64,000 bases of DNA. It comes from JANMGV01 sp037440405. GTDB lineage: Bacteria > Planctomycetota > Planctomycetia > Pirellulales > Pirellulaceae. This document shows positions 54,963 to 64,000 of this stretch, in pieces. The notes under the pieces are model-generated. The model had not been told where the DNA came from. It searched no databases and worked only from the letters and a program-made list of their open reading frames with translations. Position 1 is the first letter of the stretch. Each line of letters opens with the position of its first letter. The DNA is taken from NCBI GenBank assembly GCA_037440405.1, contig JBBIUE010000007.1, forward strand, positions 1 through 64,000, written 5' to 3'. The translations under genes were made by a program, and so were the position numbers.

Positions 54963-57900
54963 CTACTCCTCAACGCGGAAGCCTAGGTTCCAGGAGTTTC
55001 CAATCAGTTCGGGCGCGTACATGCCGTGAATGACCGCCGGCATGGCGGTGAAGTCTCCTGGGGCTTCGGTCCGCAATTGATACTTTAACGACAGTTTCCC
55101 TTGGGGCAGCCATCGAATGAAAAACGTGGTTGCCTGATCTCGGAACTCGCGATAAGCCCAAGCACCGCCATCGTACACATAGCCGCTCTGCATTTCCGTC
55201 GCTTCCAAACAAGCAGGTTTGCGATCTTCGATCATCAAGTACTCGTAGTCATTCTTGCTTTCTACCAGCAGCTCGACTTCGACTAAGGTGCCAGGCGGTA
55301 GGGATTGCAGATCGGTGATTTCGGTCCGTTGGACACTGGTTCGCTTGGCGTCGACAACCTGTCCAACGTCGTCGGCGAGCTCGAGGGACTTCTGGACTCG
55401 ATCCAGCCGATAATACTTTCGATCGATTTTGACTTCGAGTCCGGCTGGGGCGATCTTCTCTTCCTTCGTAAAGTTCGTCGAATAGACGTTCCAGTAAAGC
55501 GGACCTTTACCCGATCGGCGAATTTCCAGCTCGTGTTTGCCGCTCTTGATGGCTTCGCCGAAAATCTCGACCGTATTGTTCGTTTCGAACAGTCGCCCCG
55601 TTTTGAATTCGATTGTTCCAAGTGTTCTTCCATCCATGACCACGACGACCGTCGAATCGGTTTGTCCTTCGCCGGTCGTCTTGAGGTAGTCTGCGAAGGC
55701 ATCGACGACCATTGCGGTGTCGCGAGTGCTTGACCAATACGTAGCATGCTTTCGATTGTTCAAGAGATATTTCACCAGCCGCGGCGCGACGCGACCATTT
55801 GGCTCGACGGCGGCGAGCAATTTCAAGTAAGCTGCGGCACCTTCAATTTGACTGCCGTACCAGTACCACCACGGCGAACGGTCATCAAGATAAGCCGTCT
55901 CGTTTTCCGCATCTTCCACCAAGAACTGCTCGATATTGCGGCGAAGCATGTTGGTCTGCTCGACATTCCCCAGTTGGTGTGTTGCCAAGGCCAACAAAGC
56001 TTTCCCGTAAACGCTCAGGTTAGCCCGCTTTTCGAAGAGGAAGTTTTGCATTTCTGGATTCGGTCTCTTAGCGCGAACCAAAATATGGAAGATCAGAGCA
56101 TCGAGATTGTCGGGAGCTGATTTGTACGGCTGGGTCTGAGAGGCAGCGTTTCTTAGCTTCTGCAATTCCTCCGCTTGGTACCGACTCAGCCATTGCAGCC
56201 CGCGTTCGAGAACATCGGGAACGATGGAGACGTCGTTCTCTTGAGCCAACAGGAGTCCGTTCACCACAACCGCAGTCGTGTGCGGGTAACTCCGTTCGCC
56301 AAACCCGCTGAACCAGCCCCAACCACCGTCGCTCACTTGCATATCCGTCAGTTTCTGAACGCCTGCGGCAACCATGTCGTTTACGACTTCCTCATCGAAA
56401 ACCGGATTGGCATCGAAACGTTTCCATTGAGCGGCACGCGTCGCGGGATCACCCAGTTCCTGAGCGTTGAGGTTAACCCTGGCTTCCTTCAGACGCTTCA
56501 GATCGACGTTCATGCGTTGCAAGGTTCGCTGCGTGATGACCGTCGGCAAGAATCGATGGAGCGTTTGCTCCGTGCAACCGTAGGGATACTCGGCGAGATA
56601 CGGGAGAGCGTCCACCATCGCCATCGCCAAAGACGGAGACATGCGAATCGTCAGTCGCGATTGATCCGCTCTGCGCTCGGCGGGTATCTCAATAGCAAGC
56701 TTCGATACCTCTTGATCCGCTCGAACGGTGCCAGCCCAGATGTCCGTTTTCAGCATGCCGCGAACGAGAATCGGTATCTCCAGTTGCATGGCGTCGGAAT
56801 CGCCCTGACTGGTTGCTAATGCGCGAACGATCGCTCTGCCTTCTGCGATGGCTTTGCATCGGAAATCAACTCGCTTTTGAGCGTGAGCTTCGATGTTAAC
56901 GGTGGATTCAATAGGCGTCGTCGAGAGGAATTGCAGTTGTGTTTCGCCGTCGATTTCCATCCACACGCGAACGTCTTTCGGCTGATCTGTTTCGTTGTGG
57001 ACGATGGCTGACAAGACAACTTCATCCCGATCGACCAAGAATCGCGGGGTTTGCAGTCGGATCATCAATCGTTTTCGAGTCACGGTTTCGGATGACGCTG
57101 CGCCGACGCGAACGCCCGTTCCAACCGACCAAGCCTTCATCCGCCAGCCGGAGATGTTTTCCGGCATTTTGAACTTCGCTTGAATTTTGCCATCGGCACC
57201 GGAAGTGACGTTGGCCAACCAGAGTGCGGCATCGGCAAAGTCCTTGCGAATGGCTGGTCGTTCGGTCGTTCGATCAGGGGAACCGGCGCCGAGAGGGCCT
57301 GGGAGGGAGTCCGCATTTTTCATCATGGGTAGTGCCATAGACATCGCTTCAGCGGCCATGGGTGGCATGGCACCCTCTAGCGAGCCCCCCCTCATCATCA
57401 TGCCGCGACCACCCCCCCCCATGCCACCCAATCCAGCCGGTGCCATTTCGGCCAAGCGGTCGGTTTGCTCCTCATCGGCAATCGAATCACCAAAAATTCC
57501 AAGTGCTGACCAGGGAGTAAAACCGTCGATGTATATCGGATAGCTGCTCCAATCGAGGTTGGTGATTCGACTAGCGTAATAATTGCGCCGCCATTTCCAA
57601 AAGAACTCGCGAATATCTTCGGGCAGCACATCCGGGGCGATCTGTTCGAGCGAGCGGTCGTAAACGGCAATCGCCAAACTCGCTTCGACTGGGTTGCCTT
57701 GAGGGTCTTGGATCGATCCCGTAATCACCGCTTCTTCACCCGGGAGGTACTCGGTTTTGTCGGCTTCCAAAGTCACTTTCAGCTCGCGGCTGACCGGTGG
57801 TACGATGATCTCGCGAACCGCATCATGAAGTTCACCATCGTAGACCGTGAACGCTTCCACGAAGAAGTTTGGTTGATCTTCCGGCCGAACATCGATTTCA

Positions 57901-59534
57901 ACGACCTGAGACTTGCCGGTCAGTTTCAAATGGAGCGGTTTGGGAACGGTTTGGCCACTTGGTTTGACGAAAAGATACACTCGGGCGCCGTCGCGGTCGG
58001 CATTGATTTGGAGCTTCACGCGATCACCGACCTGGTATTCCGTTTTGTCTGGGATCAGTTCAAGCGCAGCGAATCGGAAGTTATTCGAATCGACTGCTTC
58101 ACCGCGAATGGTGAACAGATAGCCTCCTTCAATGACATGGCCTTGGCCGTCATCGAGCTCCAGCTTCAAGCGATACTGCCCAGCTTTGGACGCCTCCATT
58201 TTTTGCAGCAATCGTCCCTGCTCATCGGTCGCCACCTTCCATTCTTGGACGACTGCCTCGATCGGATTACGGTCTTTGTCGTAGGTGACCTTAAGAAGCT
58301 GCAGGTTACCAGTGCCAGCCACTCCCTGGCCGTCCATTCGGCGAGCTTCAAAATTGGCGAGGATGGTATCGCCGACATTGTAGTATCCGCGATCGACCCA
58401 AGCGTAGATTTTGAAAGCTTGTCGCGCCGCCATCACATTGCCTTGAGCAACGATCGTTCGCCTCGAAGCATCGCGAACTTCTGCCGTGATCGAATAGCGA
58501 TGATCCTGATTGCCAAAAAGTTCTTTTGCTAAACCGGAATCGATCTCGATAATGGCTTCGCCGTTTTCATCCAGTTTCAGTTCTTGCTCGAGAATCAATT
58601 CCGGTGGCTCAGTATGAAATCGTGGTAGCCACCAAGGCCGGGGCATGCGGCAACCTACCCATCGAGACCAGCCGGGATACCACGGATAATCGTAACTAAA
58701 CCACCAGTATCCACTGCCGTAACACCAATCGTACGGGCGGATTGGGAAGTACTGATCTTCGTAGGCCTCGCGAGTCACACGAACCTCAACATGAGCATCC
58801 GTGACGGGAGAACCAAAGTAATATTTGGCTTGCACCTTCGCTTGAATTTTCTCGCCGAGAGCTACAGGCTTGTCGGGTGCGAGAATGTTCACTTCAAACT
58901 CCGGCTTACGATACTCTTCCACGCGGAAGCGGAGCGAACTTGGTATCCACTGATTTGGGCCGCGTTGTATGTTGAAGGAATAGGCCCCCAGCTTGGCTTG
59001 CTTCGGAATGGTGTACTCGACCGTCACCGCACCGAACTTGTCCGTGGTGATCGAGGATTCCTGAACGCGCGTTCCTTGCGGATCGTTGATCGAAACTTGA
59101 ACCTTGACACCGGATTGAAGTTTGGAGTCATCCTTGCCACCATAGGTTGACTTGCCGATCCAGAACTTCGCGTAAACCGTATCACCGGGCCGATATACCG
59201 GGCGATCGGCAACCCCGTACGCCTTCAACTGCTCAAATTGTTCCCAAGACGATGGCGGGAACCAGAAGTTTTGGAAACCGAGAATTCCTAGTCGCCCCTG
59301 GTCATTCCTGGCCACGACCATCCATTGGAATTGGTCGGAAGCCTCCGTCTTGTTCAGAATGACCTCACCTTGGGAATCGCTTTTCTTGGCGAAGCTTTTC
59401 GTCTCCAGTCGCATGCGATCGCGGCGATAATCCATGCGAAAACCGAAGAACTCGACGTTGAGACCCGACAACGGTTCACCCGTTCTCGCATCCATGAAGG
59501 CATACAGTCCGGACTGATCCAGTGTCTTTCGCAC
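54963..59534 (-). CDS. Alpha-2-macroglobulin, C-terminal part (MG2 to thioester and receptor-like domains)
   Basis: 1523 codons from a GTG at 59534, but probably the continuation of the 59354-61072 gene in another frame. It opens directly in an MG2-like macroglobulin domain (GLYAFMDARTGEP, NVEFFG) with no signal peptide. MG domains follow, then a Gly/Met-rich stretch (about 700-745) where the bait region should lie, the A2M domain (ALWLANVTSGADGK, GWRMKAWSVG), and the thioester motif GCTEQ with Cys987, then an alpha/alpha toroid and C-terminal domains. The thioester is intact, so the protein could trap proteases covalently in the periplasm. A stand-alone product from GTG 59534 would lack export; see the frame break. 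Confidence 0.8.
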   Translation of the reverse strand: MRKTLDQSGLYAFMDARTGEPLSGLNVEFFGFRMDYRRDRMRLETKSFAKKSDSQGEVILNKTEASDQFQWMVVARNDQGRLGILGFQNFWFPPSSWEQFEQLKAYGVADRPVYRPGDTVYAKFWIGKSTYGGKDDSKLQSGVKVQVSINDPQGTRVQESSITTDKFGAVTVEYTIPKQAKLGAYSFNIQRGPNQWIPSSLRFRVEEYRKPEFEVNILAPDKPVALGEKIQAKVQAKYYFGSPVTDAHVEVRVTREAYEDQYFPIRPYDWCYGSGYWWFSYDYPWYPGWSRWVGCRMPRPWWLPRFHTEPPELILEQELKLDENGEAIIEIDSGLAKELFGNQDHRYSITAEVRDASRRTIVAQGNVMAARQAFKIYAWVDRGYYNVGDTILANFEARRMDGQGVAGTGNLQLLKVTYDKDRNPIEAVVQEWKVATDEQGRLLQKMEASKAGQYRLKLELDDGQGHVIEGGYLFTIRGEAVDSNNFRFAALELIPDKTEYQVGDRVKLQINADRDGARVYLFVKPSGQTVPKPLHLKLTGKSQVVEIDVRPEDQPNFFVEAFTVYDGELHDAVREIIVPPVSRELKVTLEADKTEYLPGEEAVITGSIQDPQGNPVEASLAIAVYDRSLEQIAPDVLPEDIREFFWKWRRNYYASRITNLDWSSYPIYIDGFTPWSALGIFGDSIADEEQTDRLAEMAPAGLGGMGGGGRGMMMRGGSLEGAMPPMAAEAMSMALPMMKNADSLPGPLGAGSPDRTTERPAIRKDFADAALWLANVTSGADGKIQAKFKMPENISGWRMKAWSVGTGVRVGAASSETVTRKRLMIRLQTPRFLVDRDEVVLSAIVHNETDQPKDVRVWMEIDGETQLQFLSTTPIESTVNIEAHAQKRVDFRCKAIAEGRAIVRALATSQGDSDAMQLEIPILVRGMLKTDIWAGTVRADQEVSKLAIEIPAERRADQSRLTIRMSPSLAMAMVDALPYLAEYPYGCTEQTLHRFLPTVITQRTLQRMNVDLKRLKEARVNLNAQELGDPATRAAQWKRFDANPVFDEEVVNDMVAAGVQKLTDMQVSDGGWGWFSGFGERSYPHTTAVVVNGLLLAQENDVSIVPDVLERGLQWLSRYQAEELQKLRNAASQTQPYKSAPDNLDALIFHILVRAKRPNPEMQNFLFEKRANLSVYGKALLALATHQLGNVEQTNMLRRNIEQFLVEDAENETAYLDDRSPWWYWYGSQIEGAAAYLKLLAAVEPNGRVAPRLVKYLLNNRKHATYWSSTRDTAMVVDAFADYLKTTGEGQTDSTVVVVMDGRTLGTIEFKTGRLFETNNTVEIFGEAIKSGKHELEIRRSGKGPLYWNVYSTNFTKEEKIAPAGLEVKIDRKYYRLDRVQKSLELADDVGQVVDAKRTSVQRTEITDLQSLPPGTLVEVELLVESKNDYEYLMIEDRKPACLEATEMQSGYVYDGGAWAYREFRDQATTFFIRWLPQGKLSLKYQLRTEAPGDFTAMPAVIHGMYAPELIGNSWNLGFRVEE

Positions 59535-61072
59535 GTCACAAGATACAAGCCGGCTTTTTGAAGCGGTGTGCTCACCTCAATACGGCGATCCCAGTGCCCG
59601 GGCCTTGGCTCGAGGGGAAGCGTCCACTTGGCAGCCTCAACTTTCGCATAACGTTCGACTTTGAGGTCGGTGAATAATTGTTCCAGGGGCTCGATGGGCG
59701 GAGGATAGGTCATGTACTTGTCGGCAAGAAATTCTTCTTGCTGACCGCGTTCCGATTTCTTGTAAAAATTCTTGACATCTTGAATGAAGGCTTCCAGATC
59801 GATTTGCTTGGCGACGAAATCGGCGCTCTTCGCATTGCGAAAGACCATCGACAGTTTGGCACCTTGTCCAGCTGGTTGAGAATCGCCAGGATCAAAGGCA
59901 CCGCGAGGTTGAATGATGTCATGAAGAGCATTGACTCGGAAATCGCCTGGACCGGGACCGAATCGATCGATGGACTCGCGCAGAATCGCGGCAGCTTTCT
60001 CGTACTGGCGGCGATTCAAATAGGCATCAGCCAGCATTTTTCCAGCGTTCGCAGCACTTTCTGACATCGAGCCGCGAAAAACGTCTTCGAGGATGCGAAT
60101 GGGATTGTGTTCCTTGGGAAGCTCAAATCGATGGATTCCCGATGCGATTCGCGCCAGAGTTTCATCATCCGATAAAGTGTGAATCGCAAGAATGCCCGCC
60201 TGCACTTCGGTCGTCGAAACTTTTTGAAGAAACCATCGCTCTTGTGCCAAAGTGTCGACCGAGAATTGACTTTGCAACCACTGTGCCCACAGAATATTCG
60301 TTTGTTCGCGAAACTGCGGCGATAGTTCGATCGTCTGCGCAATCGCCCATCGGAGGCGTTCTCCGTCCGATTTGGCCTCTTTCCAGGAAGCCGGAACGTC
60401 GTAAAAGACAGGGGGGTTGCCATTCACCACGGGCGCGTTCCGCTCAGGCCAATACTCGGGAGCTTCCAAATCGAGGTAATCTGGCTTTTTGGATAGATCG
60501 GTCAGAGATTGCAACCGCCAGCCGTGTTTGCCATGACGATCGCGCAGGAGAGAATGAGCAAGTTGCAAGTAAAACTCGGCCAATTCATCGGATGAGGCTG
60601 ACTTCTCGGCTGCGGGAAGGGCTCGATCCAACCACAAAAGCGCGAGGGCTCGATCCTGGTCGGCAACTTGACGCCAGACGCCCCCGCGTTGCCGGTGGCT
60701 GGGACGTTGAAACTCTTGATCGCTCACCATTCCATACGAAGGCAGTGCAGATAATTGTCGAGCCGCTTCGAGGATCAATTTCCAGTGCGCTGGATGCTTG
60801 TCGACAAGTCGATACAGCAATCTGTCGATCTCGTCGTTCCGACCAAGTTGATTCAAACAAATCGCGGCACTGCGTAGGTCCTCAACAGCTTGATCCGAAA
60901 GTTGATCCCTGGAAAGTAATTCGTTCCATTTCTGAAACGCGTCGTTCCAATTACCTTCGTTGAACCTTTGTAGCGCTTCTGATCGCAGTTGGTCATCGTC
61001 CAATTTTCCAGCTCCCACCGACAAGAGGATCATGGCCACCATACAGCCACCCAACAGCCAACGAAACAACAT
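59354..61072 (-). CDS. Alpha-2-macroglobulin, N-terminal part (frame-broken)
   Basis: A signal peptide (FRWLLGGCMVAMILLSVGAG) precedes helical TPR-like repeats typical of the N-terminal extension of planctomycete macroglobulins, and the end of the homologous part reads PLEPRPGHWDRRIEVSTPLQKAG over several strands (here cited as PLEPRPGHWD and STPLQKAGLYLVT). After about 59535 the reading passes into another frame of the macroglobulin, so the last 60 or so codons are not meaningful. The true gene would continue into the 54963-59534 frame. Family proteins have about 25 extra residues between LYLVT and RKTLD; here they are missing. Confidence 0.72.
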   Translation of the reverse strand: MLFRWLLGGCMVAMILLSVGAGKLDDDQLRSEALQRFNEGNWNDAFQKWNELLSRDQLSDQAVEDLRSAAICLNQLGRNDEIDRLLYRLVDKHPAHWKLILEAARQLSALPSYGMVSDQEFQRPSHRQRGGVWRQVADQDRALALLWLDRALPAAEKSASSDELAEFYLQLAHSLLRDRHGKHGWRLQSLTDLSKKPDYLDLEAPEYWPERNAPVVNGNPPVFYDVPASWKEAKSDGERLRWAIAQTIELSPQFREQTNILWAQWLQSQFSVDTLAQERWFLQKVSTTEVQAGILAIHTLSDDETLARIASGIHRFELPKEHNPIRILEDVFRGSMSESAANAGKMLADAYLNRRQYEKAAAILRESIDRFGPGPGDFRVNALHDIIQPRGAFDPGDSQPAGQGAKLSMVFRNAKSADFVAKQIDLEAFIQDVKNFYKKSERGQQEEFLADKYMTYPPPIEPLEQLFTDLKVERYAKVEAAKWTLPLEPRPGHWDRRIEVSTPLQKAGLYLVTCERHWISPDCMPSWMRERVNRCRVSTSSSSVFAWIIAAIACDWRRKASPRKAIPKVRSF

Positions 61073-61234
61073 GATTCAATTTCCTCAAGTTTCGAAGAAT
61101 ACGAATGGCAGTGAACGTGCTTCGTGGATTCTCTGGCACCAAGTCTGCCCAGATGAACTCCAGAAGTGTTTGTGAGCCCGCGTTGAACGATGGCTAGACG
61201 AAAAGCCGAAGGCGCCGGTTCCAGTATCTGAAGT

Positions 61235-61774
61235 CTATCTGAAAAATTCTAGCGATTTGCCGACCATTGGTGCTGTGGCCGTGCTCGTCGCCCCCGGCGA
61301 ACTCTTCAACTGCCGAGACACAAATCGCAAGTAGCCTCCCATCAGTACCATGATCAGAGCTAGCACCAAACAAACGTTGAGCCAGAAAGTCGATTTTTGT
61401 TCTATTTTTTGGGCCAACGCGGACTTGCCGGAAAGCAAAGCAGCAACAAAAAATATGGGTAATGCCAGAATCAATTTGATTCCTAAGAGCATGTTGTACT
61501 GAGCACTCGTGGCCAGGCCGGAAAATTCTTGCCTCGACGCCAAACCCATGTTGGTGAGACCGCTAAGCAGCAAGAGGGCGGTTCCCAGCATCACCCAGCG
61601 GCTCCATTTCCGTTTGGCAGCCGACAAGAGTTCCGCTCGCTGGTCACCCGGCAGGAATTGACTGGCATCCATCAAAATGAACCGGATGTAAATCGCGCCG
61701 CCCATCATGATGATCGCTCCCAAGATGTGCATGTATCGCAAGACGAGAAGCAACGGCCAGAGAGGGTCGATCAT
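61235..61774 (-). CDS. Four-helix membrane protein (CopD/DUF2269-like)
   Basis: 179 residues with four hydrophobic helices: at about 5-30 (VLRYMHILGAIIMMGG), 55-75 (WVMLGTALLLLSG), 92-115 (LGIKLILALPIFFVAAL) and 127-148. A His in the first helix and GIK in the third recall CopD-like or DUF2269 proteins. No clear haem or copper ligand set. Function unknown. It is 162 bp from the macroglobulin gene start on the same strand. Confidence 0.75.
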   Translation of the reverse strand: MIDPLWPLLLVLRYMHILGAIIMMGGAIYIRFILMDASQFLPGDQRAELLSAAKRKWSRWVMLGTALLLLSGLTNMGLASRQEFSGLATSAQYNMLLGIKLILALPIFFVAALLSGKSALAQKIEQKSTFWLNVCLVLALIMVLMGGYLRFVSRQLKSSPGATSTATAPMVGKSLEFFR

Positions 61775-61961
61775 TGGTTAGAACTGCTCTGAAAGGGAAC
61801 GAAACGAGTATGCGGCGACCTTGCGATTCGCGCTGCACTTTCGATTTCAACAAATCTTACCAGAATTCGCACAACAGTAGCTTGCGGTCTCCGAATTTCA
61901 TTTGCAAGATAGTTGCCTTCCCGCCATTGTGAAATCGATCTTAAGAAACTGAGAAAGGATC

Positions 61962-62582
61962 ATGTCCCACCTAGTCTTCGTCAAGTCATTCTTCAAGAAA
62001 CCCACAGAAGTCGGTGCCCTCTGGCCCAGTTCCAATCGCTTGGCTCAGATGATTTGCAAAACCATCCCCTGGAATGAGGTCAATACCATCCTCGAATTCG
62101 GTCCAGGCACGGGAGCGATTACTCGAGAAATCGTCCGCAACCTTTCTCCCAATTCGAGGTTTCTCGCCATTGAGCGCTCGCCGGACATGGCAAAATGTCT
62201 ACGTTCTCATTTTCCGTCGGTCGAAGTCGTCGTCGATTCGGTCGAGCATGTCGAACGAATTTGCCAAGAGCGTGGCATCGAATCGGTCGACGCAATTGTA
62301 TCCGGTCTTCCTTGGTCTGCTTTTTCTGCGGACTTGCAGGAACGATGTCTTTCGGCCTTAACGCAAGTCCTCGCTCCCGAGGGCTGGTTTTCAACTTACG
62401 CTTACTGGCAAGGATTGCTTCTGCCAGCCGGAAAGCGTTTCCGCCGACGATTGCGATCAACTTTCGATCAAGTTCAGTGCAGTCGCACTGTGTGGGGCAA
62501 CATGCCGCCGGCATTTGTTTACAGTTGCCGCCGTCCATCGTGCAAGTCCATGCAGACAATTGGCTCAAGGCATCATGCGTGA
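61962..62582 (+). CDS. Phospholipid N-methyltransferase-like SAM enzyme (PmtA type)
   Basis: 206 residues. The N-terminus (FVKSFFKKPTEVGALWPSS) and the SAM motif EFGPGTGAITREI, followed by IVSGLPWSAF and NMPPAFVY near the end, match the Rhodobacter-type PmtA family that methylates phosphatidylethanolamine towards phosphatidylcholine. RlmA/KsgA-like proteins share the fold but not the first segment. It converges on pssA and psd, which make phosphatidylethanolamine, supporting the lipid role. Substrate unproven. Confidence 0.78.
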   Translation: MSHLVFVKSFFKKPTEVGALWPSSNRLAQMICKTIPWNEVNTILEFGPGTGAITREIVRNLSPNSRFLAIERSPDMAKCLRSHFPSVEVVVDSVEHVERICQERGIESVDAIVSGLPWSAFSADLQERCLSALTQVLAPEGWFSTYAYWQGLLLPAGKRFRRRLRSTFDQVQCSRTVWGNMPPAFVYSCRRPSCKSMQTIGSRHHA

Positions 62583-62757
62583 GTTGATCGCGTCCCATCT
62601 TCGCCAACTGAACAGACGCTTTGGAGCATTCCGCAGGTTTTGAACATCGAAGCTCGCAAACGATTCGCTTTTCAATGTTTCTCTCGCGAAACGTGTAGGT
62701 TGGTTGGACCGAATGGCGCCTCACATGCCACCGAAAGCAGTTCCATTTCACCTGCCT

Positions 62758-63642
62758 TTAATCGGGAACACGAGCGTTTGCTGTTTCCGTCGTTCCCTGG
62801 GTAGAGAGCCGTTGTTGAATGGCCGAGGTGACTGGGATGGCGAATGCAAACCAGAGCGCCGCGATCAGAATCGCAAACTCGCCAATGACAAACGCCGCGA
62901 CGACGATCAACATGAACCGAACAATCTGAAATCGGTTCCTGCGCTTGCTGATCCATTGATTCACGAGATGCGGATAGCGAATTTGGCTCACCATCAATAC
63001 GCCAACGAGCAACGCAACGATTGGCAGGATTTGAGATAACACGGAGTTCAGCCATTCGCTAATGCTACGAGAGAAGTTGATCAACTGCACGGTCGAAGGA
63101 TTTAACCACCGCTGAACGGCCTCCATCGCGATGGGGAACGACGCGATCGTGGCGGCGGCCGCAGGCGACGGCAATCCGACAAACCAAGTGTGCGAGTCAT
63201 TCTCACCAGTGTCTGTATTGAAACGAGCTAGCCTCAATATCGCACACACGACATAAATCGCTGCTATTCCCCAAAGTATTCGGGGATGGAGGAAACTGCT
63301 CGCTGAGAATTGGCGAAGCAAAAATGCCGGTGCAACACCGAACGTTATCACGTCGCAAAGACTGTCCAAGTGTGCACCGAATTCGCTTTGCTGCCGAGTC
63401 ATGCGGGCAACCGGACCGTCAAGCGCATCGAACACCATGCCGAGAAAGATATAAAAGGCTGCAATGCGGAGATGCATATCTCCCGGTTGGACCAAATCTG
63501 GCCCCAACTTGGCAGCGTAGGTGATCGACGCGAAACCACAGAACGCGTTGCCGAGCGTCAGCAGTGTTGGAAGCACCGGCATGCGACCGTCACGTCGAAC
63601 GACGATCTTACGCCATCTAGCCCGTTGTTTCATAGCTCGCAA
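62758..63642 (-). CDS. pssA: CDP-diacylglycerol-serine O-phosphatidyltransferase
   Basis: Makes phosphatidylserine from CDP-diacylglycerol and serine. The CDP-alcohol phosphotransferase signature is complete: Asp72, Asp75-Gly76, Ala79-Arg80, Gly89, Asp93 and Asp97 (FDALDGPVAR to HLDSLCD). PTLLTLGNAFCG before it is typical of the Bacillus-type PssA. Eight or so helices; length 294. Its start overlaps the end of psd by 26 bp, so the two enzymes of phosphatidylethanolamine synthesis are cotranscribed. Confidence 0.92.
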   Translation of the reverse strand: MRAMKQRARWRKIVVRRDGRMPVLPTLLTLGNAFCGFASITYAAKLGPDLVQPGDMHLRIAAFYIFLGMVFDALDGPVARMTRQQSEFGAHLDSLCDVITFGVAPAFLLRQFSASSFLHPRILWGIAAIYVVCAILRLARFNTDTGENDSHTWFVGLPSPAAAATIASFPIAMEAVQRWLNPSTVQLINFSRSISEWLNSVLSQILPIVALLVGVLMVSQIRYPHLVNQWISKRRNRFQIVRFMLIVVAAFVIGEFAILIAALWFAFAIPVTSAIQQRLSTQGTTETANARVPD

Positions 63643-64000
63643 CGATCGTCTCTCCTGCTTTCACTTTGTCGCCAGGTCGGACTCGAATCTCTAATCCTTC
63701 CTCTCTCGGTAGAACCAGCACCGTCCTCGATCCTAGTTTAATCATTCCGAACTGCTCTCCGCGAGCTAATTCTTCCTCGGGACGAACCCAACAGACGATT
63801 CTTCGTGCGATGGCTCCGGTTATTTGCCTAACGATGAAGCGACGTGACGCTGGATCCGGACATTCGCATAGCAGAGATATCTGCTCGTTCTCACGTTCCG
63901 ATTCGGGCCGGAGAGCATTCAGGTACTTCCCCGGTTGATAGCGGATTCCCAAAATTTTCCCTCGAAGCGGCATCCGATTGATATGAACGTTGAAGATCGA
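63617..64000 (-). CDS. psd: Phosphatidylserine decarboxylase, C-terminal part (5' end outside window)
   Basis: Open to the window edge; the frame enters as SIFNVHINRMPLRGK, which matches the conserved FDVHVNR region of Psd, so the apparent ATG at 63973 is internal. The self-cleavage motif is KLGSR (FGMIKLGSR), where Ser becomes the pyruvoyl group. Only the C-terminal 128 residues are seen; the short form of about 220 residues (archaeal/Sinorhizobium type) is likely. It converts phosphatidylserine made by PssA to phosphatidylethanolamine. Confidence 0.88.
   Translation of the reverse strand, partial: SIFNVHINRMPLRGKILGIRYQPGKYLNALRPESERENEQISLLCECPDPASRRFIVRQITGAIARRIVCWVRPEEELARGEQFGMIKLGSRTVLVLPREEGLEIRVRPGDKVKAGETIVASYETTG

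Overview
The window reads as a chromosomal segment of a planctomycete, most likely of the Pirellula/Rhodopirellula group. The grounds are a DUF1592-type cytochrome paired with a DUF1552 protein, a giant ResB-CcsA fusion, very large secreted TPR, VWA and alpha-2-macroglobulin proteins, futalosine-route menaquinone genes, moderate GC, and short intergenic spaces with few strong Shine-Dalgarno sequences. It is draft sequence: a 10-N gap (43806-43815) interrupts a glycosyltransferase gene. I see no tRNA, rRNA, insertion sequence, prophage or CRISPR array. Genus assignment is inference only.

Layout. 0.2-9.2 kb (minus): lipoproteins, ResB-CcsA cytochrome c maturation fusion, YacL-like PIN/TRAM membrane protein, and a zinc-ribbon membrane protein with STN-like domains. 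9.9-16.3 kb (minus): GlgX debranching enzyme and a 1.35-kilo-residue VWA/STN-like protein followed by a clear intrinsic terminator. 17-19.3 kb (plus): secreted DUF11-repeat protein. 19.4-25.6 kb: PhyH dioxygenase, then mqnA-mqnC, an MFS transporter, DUF4870 and aroC; AroC makes the chorismate that MqnA uses. 25.6-30.8 kb: ptsI, diverging from a dedicated acyl-chain cassette (FabZ-like, AcpXL-like carrier protein, FabZ-like with Tyr replacing the catalytic His, FabF ketosynthase, small CxxC protein). This cassette is the best candidate for a less-described pathway.

30.8-38.2 kb (minus): UxaE-like epimerase, TPR protein, polysaccharide deacetylase, membrane acyltransferase and CelD-like GNAT, closely packed. 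38.3-41.3 kb (plus): sugar epimerase, FucU mutarotase, fuconolactonase-like amidohydrolase and aldo/keto reductase, the last three joined by ATGA overlaps; together they look like non-phosphorylating deoxy-sugar (L-fucose type) catabolism. 41.6-46.1 kb (minus): hpt, two glycosyltransferases, dnaB. 46.2-52.3 kb: a membrane-anchored toroid-repeat protein diverging from the DUF1592/DUF1552 pair. 52.6-54 kb: RhlE-type helicase. 55-61 kb: an alpha-2-macroglobulin gene split in two frames with an apparent small deletion. 61.2-64 kb: four-helix membrane protein, a PmtA-like phospholipid methyltransferase, pssA and the 3' part of psd, that is, a phosphatidylserine to phosphatidylethanolamine (possibly to phosphatidylcholine) set.
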